64,000 nucleotides of DNA from Heterohyrax brucei (Eukaryota; Chordata; Mammalia; Hyracoidea; Procaviidae), in contig CM053162.1 of the NCBI GenBank assembly GCA_028571685.1, forward strand, positions 4,592,001 through 4,656,000, written 5' to 3'. Positions 1 to 10,318 of this stretch are shown in pieces; the stretch's first letter is position 1; every line of letters begins with the position of its first letter. Under the pieces are notes generated by a model. That model saw only the letters and a program-made list of their open reading frames with translations, made no database searches and was not told the DNA's origin. The position numbers and the translations under genes were made by a program.

Positions 1-2640
1 AACAGTTTGATAGCTTCATTTGTATCATTTATATATTCAGACCTGGTATGGTAGGCCCCATTTGAACTCTTACCTTGGGCCCTGTAGGTAGCAGGAGTAC
101 AGATAATTCAGTTCAAGTATCAGAAATGGATTCTTAAATAGACCATTATCATAAAACATTTTTGGCTCTGGCATCATAAAACATGATAAGTGCAAAGTGA
201 AAACAAACTCATAGTAATACAGGAACATAGGAGTGGAAAGTTAATTCAACTCGAGCTTAAATTATAGAAGGGAATTTTCCTAGAGACACAAAGGAATTGA
301 AAACTGCAAATATATGAGATTCACAAACAATGACAAGAAGGTTAGAAAGAGCATGGTAGTTATAGGGGAATTTCAACTGCAATTTCATTTTTAAGGTAAA
401 AAAAATGAAATTAACTAAGATGGAAGATGAAGCTGTAGTGAGAACTGCCTCTACATGAGGACATGGATGACTTTGCCCATAGGTGTAAGGAGCCACCACA
501 GGACTGGAAGCAGTGTGAGACACAGAGCTGAACCCATGGGTGTGAGTGTGCGCCAGAGGCTGTGTGGAGAAAGGTTTTGAGGGATAAGATAGTAAGTTAT
601 TGTGTGAACTTGACAGATGATGACGGAGGCCTAGCCTGGAGTATAGCAAGTTAGAGAGCAGAAATGTCTGAGAAATATTTAGGAAATGACATTAGCATTA
701 ATAGCATTAAGACTGTGCATTTCCATTGCCAGGCTGATGATCAAAGAACTCATGACAGGTGGTCATTCTTTAGACACGATCTAGGTTGGAAAAATAGAGT
801 TGCCACAGCCTCAAAGAGAACAGAACAAATTTGATCCCTTTGGCTGGTGCTAATTCTGCATTTTCACAAATGATGCTAAACACTTCATAGATGCTTTCTT
901 TTCGGCTTTAAGGGCAAGGAGACTGAACTGTAGACCTATGAGGTTCATTTCTGGGGTATCTTTTAGAATTTGTTGAAAAATTCATGTAAATATTTTCTTG
1001 GGCAATAAAGCTTGTACATGTGTGTGATTATCAGTCAGATGGAAGTAAAGGCTTTGTGATTTCTATGGACACATTCTGACCTTGGGAAAATCACAATACT
1101 GTCTCCTTTCCCTCTATTTCTAGGGCTGCTATGATTTTCAGTCCCTAAGTGGTAGCTTCACAGGTGTTTTGGGTGGAAGGCACTGAGTCAGAGCAGGCAG
1201 AGCCAACAGAAGCTGATTCCCGTCTCACTTCCTGCCAACACTAGGGTGGCCTCCTGGGCTATCTATCTAGGGGCTGTGATGGAGCTGAGGCTCTCCTCCA
1301 CCCCTGTTGATAGTCCTCTGTGCATGCAGCTCAGGCCTGAACCACCGGCCTGCCCCTGTCTCCACAATTCACAGTGCATGTTTCAAGTAAATGGAACTTT
1401 ATCAGCTGGAAATGTGGATCTTGTCAGAAACCCTGGCTATGTCATGCTTATCAGAAATACATTATCAGGTGGGGATTAGACAGAGACTGGCTCTGGTGTG
1501 TTGCCCACATAGGCGAGTAATGAATAATAAGAATTTCATGGGCTGGAGACAAACAATCAACATGCAGGAGTTGCTTGAGCTACCCTTTCATTCAGTTTAC
1601 TGTGATGTGTCGCGCTCCCCAGGGCACATGTCATGAGGTGGTGGGGACGAGGGGCTGCTCGTTCTTTCATCCTGGTCTCTCTACCCCTGCATCTTGACCT
1701 GCTTTTCTTTCAAAGTTCCCATTGCCCAACAAAGGCCAGATTTTTCTTTTATAGAATCTGTGGAAATCTAAAAGCAGAAATAAGAGGCGCAAGAAAAATT
1801 GTAGAAATCCCTAAACTTTTTTTTTTCACGGAAATGGAAGGTTCAGAGGAAAACAATTAACTACCAGAATCAAGGTGCGGATTACTAAAACACTTAGTTA
1901 CATACAACTTTAAATGTGTAACTTCTTCACAGAATTAAATTGGCTTTGAAAGAAGTGGTTAAAATTCTCAATATAGTGAATTATTTACTGTAAATACATC
2001 AATCTTGAGTTTAATTCCTTGTATTCTAAACCTCTCTCCATCCTTTTTATTTTCCTTCTTTGGCAATAGAGAATAAAGACCTAGAGTTTGTAGTTTTAAC
2101 ACAGAAAATGAGTAGAAATAATTGCCCCTTACCCTGTAAGATACTGGTACTGATTTGCATATTTTAAAGGTATAATAAAGAAGAGACACAAAATTTTAAA
2201 GAAAATTAAAAATCAATAGAAGGAAAGAACTTCCTACTATCTCACTTTTTGAACCAGTTAAAATGATTCAGAAATAGGAAATGTTCTTTTATGGAGAGAA
2301 AATTAGAATTGATATCAAAAGTCCTGGCTTTCATTCATGGACCACTCACTCACGCATTCCTTTATTAATTATTAATAAATAAGAAGTGTGTCCATTATGT
2401 GATTAGACTATGGGTATTTATTGAGCAGTAGATACAGAATATTGAAGCATACCCACTATCTGCCCTCAAGGATCTGAGGCCCCGAAAGGAGAAAGCATCT
2501 CAGTAAAAGTTGTGACACAGAGTGGTACCAAAAATCTGTTACCCTAAGTTGATCCCATCTCATAATGACCTTGTCAGACAGAATAGAACTAACAGAAAAG
2601 AAACTTCGTAAGAGATATTCAGTAGTTGTCCAGCAGAAAG
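1..2640. other. single-copy DNA, no gene seen
   Basis: No repeat family or gene is recognised apart from a possible short L2-like patch near 2335-2410. Open frames on both strands are short (up to 130 codons at 257-649 minus), of low-complexity composition, and show no domain. The stretch around 1100-1680 is somewhat richer in G+C, but no splice-site-flanked exon could be defended. Confidence 0.5.
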
Positions 2641-2644
2641 TAAA

Positions 2645-2790
2645 GCACTCGTTTTTTCCAGTTGCCACTGTGTGACCCTGGTCAAGTCAATTTAGCTGGG
2701 CCACAGGTTGTAGCCGGTTTCTCACTTCTCAGATGGAATTACTATTACCAGCTCTGATGATGACAGTGGGGGAATAAGAATCACAGCCCC
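2645..2790 (+). mobile_element. MIR SINE fragment
   Basis: The stretch reads like the MIR core: 'tgtgaccctggtcaagtca', followed by 'tctcacttctcagatgga' and a short 'gatgatgac' region. MIRs are ancient mammalian tRNA-derived SINEs moved by L2. The copy is strongly diverged, so the boundaries are approximate. Confidence 0.6.
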
Positions 2791-3430
2791 TCTCTGTTGA
2801 CTAGAGCTTCACAAAACTACATTCACTGCAGTAACACGGTAGATTTTGGAAACTAATATACTAGTAAATATGAGGATATGTTAATAATGTTATTGCCACT
2901 TCTGATCCTATTTATGTGCTAATTACTGCCCTAGAACTATGATTAGAGGTTCACCTGATGGGATCAGTATCATGTCCTCACAACAGAGTCAGAATATAAA
3001 CCTTATTCTCTGCATCCTTGATTTCTGTGCAATCTCTGTGGTGAGAAGTTACCTTTCTTCTCCTTCAGCATCACCAAAATATTGGAAGGCGCTGTTCCAG
3101 CTAGCTAGCAGGCTACATTGATCCTTGTGTGAGTGGCACGTAGGGGTGTGTGTGTGTGTAAGGCAAACGTTGAAGAGGTGGAAACAGAATGTTCTAGCAT
3201 TTCCTGTCTACAGCAGCCTTTTTCTCGGAGGCATTTGCAAGTTGATGTCAAATTCATCTCAATGAAAGCGGCATGCCACATCCTGCATGGCACAGTGACT
3301 GTCCCAATCATCCCCACACTGCCAGGCAGAAAGGAGCTCAAAATTTCCAAAGAAAACAGCATGAGCACCAGCATGTGTGAGCACCTCTCCTGTTACCCCA
3401 GGACCTTTGTCAGACTTTTTCCTGTTCTCT
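2791..3430. other. single-copy DNA with a short (GT)n run
   Basis: A GT run lies at about 3147-3161. The overlapping 145-codon plus-strand frame (3133-3570) is built partly from this run and from the pentanucleotide tail that follows it, so it is not taken as a gene. No other repeat is recognised. Confidence 0.45.
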
Positions 3431-3476
3431 CAGATGCGACTCGATGGCACTTGGCTTGGCTTGGCTTGGCTTGGCT
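3431..3476 (+). mobile_element. SINE 3' stub with (TTGGC)n tail
   Basis: Only the last part of an AfroSINE-type 3' region is present ('gatgcgactcgatggcac'), followed by about four to five copies of the pentanucleotide TTGGC. The tRNA-like head is absent, so the copy is extremely 5' truncated. The same stub recurs near 5780, 24600, 31371, 41133 and 45502. Confidence 0.65.
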
Positions 3477-4305
3477 ACATAGGTCAAGAATTTTGATCCC
3501 TGAAGTCTTAATTCCTAGTAAGTTGTATGAGATCTCTCACAGGAGCATCAGCACCAACACCCCTGAATGAGGCAGCCACGGTCCAGTGTGGCAGCTGAGA
3601 CAACACTTAACTGGGCACTTTGGGAGTTCTTCTGGTCTCCTTCATCTTGACACTACCTTCAACCAGGTCAGAAGGCTGGTGCTAATGTTGTCTAATGGCA
3701 GGTTGGCTGTAGAGGAAAGTTTTGCTTTGACCAGGTAAGAGTCGAACGTAGGTTATCTTCTGGGTCTACATGTTTCAAATTCACTCCCTCTAGGTTATTT
3801 TGAGCTCTTACTCTCAGTCTTCCATCACTGAGGGAAATTTTGTTCTTTCTCTTTGGTTGTCTAAGTGCAACTTTTTAGATTTAGGGCCAGACTGGTCTAT
3901 AGGACGATTCTGTTTTTCTTGGTCCTTTGTCCAGAAATTTTCATAGTGTTCCCTTTTTCTATGTCCCCAGGTAAGATCAGTGTAAATTTCTTCCCTCTTC
4001 ATCTTTCGTGTAAAGCAACTCAAATCTTTTCATTTTCAATCATTCTTGTTGCATGTTCGGTTCTTTATAAGCATCTACTCTGCTTATCTTCTTATTTTCC
4101 AAGTATGCTGACAGCCTGTTGTTATTTTCTGTTTGTACATTTGTTGTTTTTGGTTAGTGCATCATATTCATATTTCCTAGTCTGGGAGGCATTGCCCAGG
4201 TAGTGGTGAACCAGGAAATGTTGGATCCAGCCCTCCAGAATCCAGCTGTAAAACAAATAATTGTACAAATGAGTACTTACATATTCTGTTAAGTGTTATA
4301 AAAGC
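3477..4305. other. single-copy DNA, T-rich in part
   Basis: Nothing recognisable as a gene. A pyrimidine-rich plus strand at about 3840-4170 produces hydrophobic-looking open frames that are composition artefacts. Confidence 0.45.
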
Positions 4306-4654
4306 AAATACAAGATGCAATGAACATCATGAGAGGAAAGCCTATTTTAGGTTTTGTAGCTTAAAGGGAAGCCTCACTAAAGCAGCAAGATCCAGGCTGA
4401 GGGAATAGCTTGTCCAAAGGCCCTAAAGTAAAAGAGAACTCAACACATTCAATCGCTGATAAAATCCATCATGGCTGGATCATAGTAGATAAAGAAGAGA
4501 ATGTCTGAAGGTAAAGTTAGGGGAGTACACAAAGTCAAGATTGTATGAAGCCCTGAAAATGTTGATAAAGGTAGCAAATTTTATCCTAAAAGTAATGGGA
4601 AGTCATTCTGAGGCTTAACCCAGGAAATGGTGTAATCAGGAGAGAAGCAGTAAC

Positions 4655-4870
4655 ATGTGGCATGGAATCAGCTGAACTGCCTGGATTTAAGTTATAGCTC
4701 TGTACCTTCAAGCTGTAGAACTTTGGAAAAATTGCTCAACTTCTCTGTCCTTTCATTTCTTCATCTCTGAAAGGGGGATTTTAATGCGAATGGTTGTTGC
4801 ATGATGATTAATAGATGTCACATGCTCAGTAAAGCACCTGTCATGTAGAAAGTGTTATATAAATGTGAGA
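4655..4870 (+). mobile_element. MIR SINE
   Basis: The order of motifs matches MIR: 'gcatggaatcagctgaact', a tRNA-unrelated core with 'tagaactttggaaaaattgc', then 'cttctctgtcctttcatttc' and a terminal 'gtgttatataaatg'. It sits inside the older repeat at 4310-5430. Confidence 0.7.
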
Positions 4871-4912
4871 TGATGGTGATGATGATAATGATGACAATGA
4901 CGATGATAACTA
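4866..4912 (+). repeat. imperfect GAT-type microsatellite
   Basis: Degenerate trinucleotide run of GAT, with GAC and AAT variants, directly 3' of the MIR end. It probably grew from the MIR tail. Confidence 0.7.
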
Positions 4913-5532
4913 TTTTTCAGTGAGATAGCAGTACCTGTTGTATGGACAGGTGACGACAGGGTGTCAGGGGAGTAGAAGAAATGAAGACAGTAAAAAGTCC
5001 ACGAGACAAAGGGTGTTTCCCTAGATCAGGATGCAAGCAATGGGAATGGAAAGATGTCAATAGTCTAGAAATAATTTTGGAGACAGAATCAATAGAGTTG
5101 GTGATAGATTGGATATGGAGTTAAGGCAGGGGGAGGTGTCTAAGATCATTCTTGAGCTTCTGGCAAAATGAACTATGTGTATGGAAGTTCCATTTTGGGG
5201 GAGGGAGAATAGATTTTCTGGTATAAGAATAAGAACACTGTTTTGGACACATTGTGTTTGAGATGCTTGCACAATGGTTAAGTGGGTCTGTGATGGGATG
5301 TCCTGGATATATGAGTTAGAAGCACAAAAACAATTCTGGGCCAGAGAAACAAATCTGTGAGTCTTCCACAAAGAGGTTTGATTAGAGAAATTCACCTAGG
5401 ATGAGAGCAGAATCAGAAGAGGCTCAGGAATAAGTTCTAAAGAAATTTAATATTTAAGAGTTAAGCATTAAAATCTCCAAAGGATGCATACCATCCTTGG
5501 TAAATAGACACATAATATTACTAGGGCATATA

Positions 5533-5572
5533 CAGTCACTATGAGCTGGAATTGACTCAGCGACAATGGAGT
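5533..5572 (+). mobile_element. AfroSINE 3' stub
   Basis: The stretch 'cactatgagctggaattgac' followed by 'tcagcgacaatgg' corresponds to the conserved 3' region of AfroSINE (CGCTATGAGTCGGAATCGAC in better copies). Only about 40 bases remain. Confidence 0.55.
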
Positions 5573-5629
5573 TCAAATGAAATTGCATAGACCCTGCAGC
5601 AAACAAAGCAACATTTTCTATCAGCTCAC

Positions 5630-5760
5630 CTTATTCTTATAATGCTCCTATTGGATAGGCCAGCCAAGGATTACTATCCCTATTTTGCAGATGTAAAAAT
5701 GAATAAATGCTTTGTGATGTTCCTTCAGTTAGTAAAGAATCTAAAAAAGACAATTTTATA
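5630..5760. mobile_element. probable MIR fragment
   Basis: Contains 'actatccctattttgcagat', a strong match to the antisense MIR phrase 'ttatccccattttacagatg'. Heavily diverged and with unclear ends. Confidence 0.5.
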
Positions 5761-5779
5761 AAATAAATTAATCCCATAG

Positions 5780-5823
5780 CATGACTCGGATCCGACTCGA
5801 CGGCACTTGGCTACTTGGCTTGG
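5780..5823 (+). mobile_element. 44-base SINE stub with TTGGC tail
   Basis: A very short 3' piece: 'gactcggatccgactcgacg' then 'gcac' and TTGGC-type units. It is bracketed by the six-base direct repeat CCATAG (5774-5779 and 5824-5829), as expected for a tiny target-primed insertion, though six bases can match by chance. Confidence 0.6.
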
Positions 5824-5961
5824 CCATAGTATGTTTACTTATGAATTAAAGGCATAGTTTTCTTTCAGATAAATAAAAGTAAGGCTCAGAGAAGTTGACA
5901 AGTTTGACAGCAAATCAAATATTGTAATTTGAGTTCTTGGTGTAATATGTTTATAGCATCG

Positions 5962-6180
5962 AAGTAAGTGCCTGAGTGGTAATGCAGTTCATGTGTTCAG
6001 CTGCTGACTGAAAAGTTGGAAGTTCGAATCCATGCAGAGGTGCCTGAGAAGAAAGGCCTGGAGATCTACTTGCCCAAAATCAGTCACTGAAAACCTGATG
6101 ATGATTTGAAGTACAGTTTGACTCTGATACACATGGAGTCTCCATGAGTCAGAATCAACTAAATGGCAACCGGTTGTAGT
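5962..6180 (+). mobile_element. AfroSINE, long form
   Basis: tRNA-derived SINE. The head contains 'gcctgagtggtaatgcagtt' (A-box region) and 'ggaagttcgaatcc' (B-box region). The body includes the extra internal block ('aaaatcagtcactgaaaacc') of the long AfroSINE class, and the 3' part has 'catgagtcagaatcaacta'. Pol III transcription and RTE-driven mobilisation are known for the family; this copy is diverged and presumably dead. Confidence 0.75.
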
Positions 6181-6242
6181 AGAGCAAAATGGATAGTAGA
6201 GTGAATATCCCCACTTAGCAGTGAATACGGGAGGTTTGTTTT

Positions 6243-6410
6243 CCTGTGGAAACCCTGATGGTTTAGAGGTTAAGTGCCACATCTGCTAGCCAGAAGGTCA
6301 GTAGTTAGAATCCAGCAAGAGCTCTTCAGAAAACGTGTGGAGCAATTCTACTCTTTCCTAGAGGGTCGCTATGCATCAAAATCGACTTGACAGCTGTGGG
6401 TTTTATGTTT
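6243..6410 (+). mobile_element. AfroSINE, short form
   Basis: Head 'gaaaccctgatggtttagag' with 'gttaagtgcc', B-box region 'gtcagtagttagaatcc', then the conserved 'agggtcgctatgcatcaaaa' and a T/G-rich tail. Diverged copy in plus orientation, 63 bases after the previous SINE. Confidence 0.85.
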
Positions 6411-6417
6411 TCCTCTG

Positions 6418-6572
6418 GATTATGGGTTCTCAAAGCGTGGTGCTGAAACAAGCAGCATCAGCATCCCTTTTGGAAATGTCAGATCCTTAGGGCTGTCCCA
6501 GACCCACCAATTCAGAAACTCTAGGGTGAGGTCTAGCAGTCTGTGTTTGACAAGCCCTGTCATTGGCCCCCG
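6418..6572 (+). mobile_element. MER5-like hAT DNA transposon
   Basis: The phrases 'gttctcaaagcgtggtgctg', 'cagcatcagcatccctttt', 'ttcagaaactctagggtg' and 'gtctgtgtttgacaagccct' are in the order found in MER5A/MER5B, non-autonomous hAT-Charlie elements common to all placental mammals. No transposase is encoded. Confidence 0.75.
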
Positions 6573-7079
6573 ACTGGTCTAGACTAGATAAATTCCCATT
6601 GTCCACCCTGCTTTTTCCTCACATATCCTTGTTCCTCTACTGCCCTCTGAGGAACATAGACTTTGAAAGGATTTAAAGTTCCCCTGCTTAACTCTAAGTG
6701 ATGGAGGGCCACTTGTGAAAAATGATAAAACAAGCAATGTCTGTACACAGGAAATGAAAAGTGTGTGTTTCAATAGGCATTGCTTGAGTGCCTACTGTAT
6801 GTGTGTCTGGTGACTGGATATAGAAACACCTATGGATTACAGTTGGAGTCTAAAAATTTTATCAGTCTAAATCAGCATTGCAATAATTGTTTTTCTCTAA
6901 TACATCCTGTAGTGATCTCAAAGTCCTTCTAAAACATTAATATTCATGACAGACACAGAAGGTAAATGTTATTATCTTTACCTACTGGGTAGATGAGAAA
7001 AGGTGAAGGAAATTACAGCAGGAAATGCCGAATATAAGCACGAAAGCTATTCATTTTCTTCAGACGTGACAGTGAAATC
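6573..7079. other. single-copy DNA, possible L2-like patch
   Basis: No gene seen. The phrase 'ttgcttgagtgcctactgta' near 6780 resembles the 3' end of L2/MIR repeats but is too short to name firmly. Confidence 0.4.
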
Positions 7080-7380
7080 ACTTATTTTATTCCAGTTATC
7101 CGAAAGATATTTATGGTGTTAATATCATTTCCCCCATCTATTTTCATTTTAGTTATTACCTCATATTTGTACTATTGTGTGCAATTTAAAATTAATTATT
7201 ATACCCTTATGACTTATTATGGTTAGCTCTTTAATTATGAAGTCATTTTAGCTTTTAGATGAGTTACAGCTGAAGTTAATGAACAGTATTTACTTTCATT
7301 AATGACAATTTTCATTCTCTTCCTTAATAACCATCTAGTGAAAGCTTTTAAAGCTAGAAGAAAGATTCAATAAAGGGAAA
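7080..7380. other. A+T-rich unique stretch, possible conserved non-coding element
   Basis: Repeat-free and A+T rich, with many TAAT/ATTA cores (for example 'aaaattaattattatac' and 'ctttcattaatgac'), a texture typical of conserved developmental enhancers. Conservation cannot be tested here, so this is only a candidate. Confidence 0.25.
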
Positions 7381-8085
7381 ATTCTAAAAGCCCTGCTGGT
7401 CTCTGAAGAGAGGAAACAGAAAGGAAGTGTCCTGCTTTGTGGGACTATAGGGGTTGGGTGTGGGCAAAAAGAAACTTGGAATTGTTTCCATGTTTCCACT
7501 CTCTGCTACTGTCACATGAACCACTGCAAACTCTGCTCCATCAGGTATGGACTCCTGTTGGATACAATTCCAAAGCCCTGTATGAGATGGTTTTGCAAAT
7601 TTTAAGTCATTCAACTCAGTGCTTTGTTGGTCAAGCACAACTGCCTGTGTGGAATACTTAAATCCAAAATTCCTAACCCTCAGTGCTCCTCATACTCATC
7701 CATGGAGTTTTTGTGCAGGATAGACCTTCTTGTCTTACATCACTCAGGAGAAGCCTGCATCCTGGAGTTCTTGAGTGGTCTTGGGCATATGCATGTTTCC
7801 ACAGCAGCAGCATTGATTCTGCTCTGCAGAATCTGCAGAGTAGATAATAACTACAATACTGGCATAAGCTTTGTTTTTGGACATTCCGTAGTTTGTAAAT
7901 AATTTTGATTGCTTATTACATGTTTAATAGAGTATCTTGCATTGCATTTGGGTTTTTCCTTGCTACTGTTTTATGGCTTTTAATAAGAACAAGTTTATTT
8001 GTTATTATTTTAAGGAAGCATTTCTGCAATGTTTCTCTTCCTCTGAATTTCTGTTATTTTAAGCCAGGATAAGCCTCATTAATTT
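7381..8085. other. single-copy DNA, no gene seen
   Basis: Overlapping short frames on both strands (74 to 92 codons) have no recognisable domain. No repeat is identified. Confidence 0.4.
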
Positions 8086-8089
8086 GTAC

Positions 8090-8250
8090 CATATCCATGT
8101 GGTGTGGAAAGCCTGGGTCAGCTTCTTGCCTGCTGAACAAGTTACTTTACCTATCAGATCCCTCATCTGTAACATGGTTCTGAAAGCAGCCCTCATCTCA
8201 TAACAATATTCTAACCATTAAATAAATTAACAAGTGCTCTAATCATTTCT
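8090..8250 (+). mobile_element. probable MIR fragment
   Basis: Contains 'gcctgggtcagcttcttgcc', 'aacaagttactttacctatc' and 'ccctcatctgtaacatggtt', matching the MIR core that reads 'ctcatctgtaaaatgg' in better copies. Strongly diverged. Confidence 0.55.
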
Positions 8251-8569
8251 AGATACCTAGTGATTTAGCATAGATGATTTGTTGTGGAGTATTAGCATGA
8301 TTATTATCACTGTTACTAAAAAGACTTCTTGGAATCAACTTCAGTCCTTTATCTGGCACAAAATAAGAAGACTCATATTTTTTAGCAAATAAATATGTGT
8401 ACCTGATGTTAGAGATAGCATAAGCTACTTCAAATAAAACAAGCTATTTAAAAATATATTAAGTGATAGTGTACAACTGATTTTTGATAATCAGGCATAT
8501 CCAGTGATTAAACCAGGGTGGCTAAAACCTGAACTCAGAAATTTTGTGAGTTAAAAATACCCACTTTAA

Positions 8570-10234
8570 TGTACAGATGATTCAAAATCAGGAAAACAAT
8601 CAATATAACTAATCACATGAATAAAACAAAAAGCAATAACCACATAATTTTATCAATTGATACAGAAAAGGCATTTGACAAAGTCTAACACCCATTCATG
8701 ATTAAGGAAAAACCTCTCAGAAAAATAGGAATAGAAGGGAAATGCCTCAAAATAATAAAGTGCATTTATATAGAACCAACAGTCAAAATCATTCTAAATA
8801 CAGTCTGAAAGCATTCTCCTTGAGAACAGGAACCAGACAAGGATGCTCTTTGTCACAACTTTGATTAAACTGGTTCCAGCCAGACCAGTTAGGCTAGAAA
8901 ATGGAATTAACAGCATCCAAGTTAGTAAGGAAGAAGTAAAAGTAGCTCTATTTGCAGTTAAAATGGTCTTGTACCCAGAATACACTAACTAGTCCACAAA
9001 AATGCTACTAGAACTAATAAAAGAGGTCAGTAAAGCATCAGAATATAAGATAAATATACAAAAATCAGTTGGATTCCTCTATACCAACAAAGAGACTGTC
9101 GAAGAGGAAATCAACAAATCAATACCATTTACAACAGTCCCCACCACCCCCCGGAAGACAAAATACTTGGAAATAAATCTAACCGGAGACCTAAAAGACC
9201 TCTTCAAAGAAAACCACAGGCCCCATTATAAGAAATCAAAAGAGACCTGTATAGTAGAGAAAGCTACCTTGCTCGTCGATAGGAAGACTCAACATTCTGA
9301 AAACGTCTCTTCTACCCAAAGGGATCTGTAGATACAATGCAACCCTGATCCAGGTTCCAAAGATATTTTTTAATGAGATGGAGAGACAAATCATCAACTT
9401 CATACAGAAAGGAAAAAAGCCCTGGATAAGTAAAGAATTACTAAATAATAAGAAGAAATTGAGATGTCTCACACTACCTGTCTTTAAAATCAATTATACT
9501 GCCACAGTAGTGAAAACAGCCTAGTGCTGGTACAACAGTGGAAATGCAGACCAATGGAACAGAATTAAAAATTTAGACTTAACATCATCCACCTCTGAGC
9601 AACTGATCTTTGACAAAGGCCCAAAGACTGTTAATTGGTTAAAAGACAGTCTTTTTAACAAATTGTGTGGGTATAGTTGGAAATCCTCTGCAAAAGAATG
9701 AAAAAAAGACTCATATCTCACAGCATGAACAAAAACTAACTCAGAATGAGTCAAAAGCATTCATCTAAAATACAAAATAATGAAGACCAATGAAGAAAAA
9801 AACTAGGGACAATGCTAGGAGCCTTAATACGTGGCATAAAAAAGAATATAAGATATTACTAATGATGCACAAACACCAGAGAAAATAGACAACTGGAAAT
9901 TTATCAAAAGCAAACACTTATGCTCATCCACAGACATCACAAAAGAGTAGAAAGACAACCTATAGTCTAGGTAAAAAAAGAAAAAGAAAATGGATGTGAT
10001 GAATCCAATCTGTGTTTATTCTCTAAAATCTACAAGATACTGTAAAACCTCAACAACAAAAAGACAACCCAATTAAAAAATAGGCAAAAGGCATGAATAT
10101 GTACATCACCAAAGAAGACATTCAGGTGACTCACAGATACATGAGGAAATGCTCATGATTATTAGCCATTAGAGAAATGGAAGTCAAAACTACAGTGAAA
10201 TACCATCTCACCCCAATAAGGCTAGCATTAATTT

Positions 10235-10318
<84 letters not shown>

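Larger units (their letters stand above)
4310..5430 (+). mobile_element. ancient dispersed mammalian repeat, split by a MIR
   Basis: Two separated blocks, about 4310-4650 and 5040-5430, read like one old interspersed repeat that I know from other mammals by its phrases ('gggaagtcattctgaggct', then 'ctgttttggacacattg' and 'tttgagatgcttgc'), but whose Repbase name I cannot state with certainty. The MIR at 4655-4870 and a GAT-rich run lie between the blocks. Confidence 0.45.

Noticed and set aside
257..649. 130-codon open frame on the minus strand
   Set aside because: Rich in Ser, His and Thr with no domain, and no splice context. A chance frame in unique DNA.
3133..3570. 145-codon open frame on the plus strand
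   Set aside because: Contains a GT microsatellite and a repeated L-A-W-L-G stretch produced by the TTGGC repeat tail. Not a protein.
3865..4203. 112-codon frame resembling a membrane protein
   Set aside because: Hydrophobicity comes from a pyrimidine-rich strand (many TTY and CTN codons); no defined topology and an overlapping opposite-strand frame.
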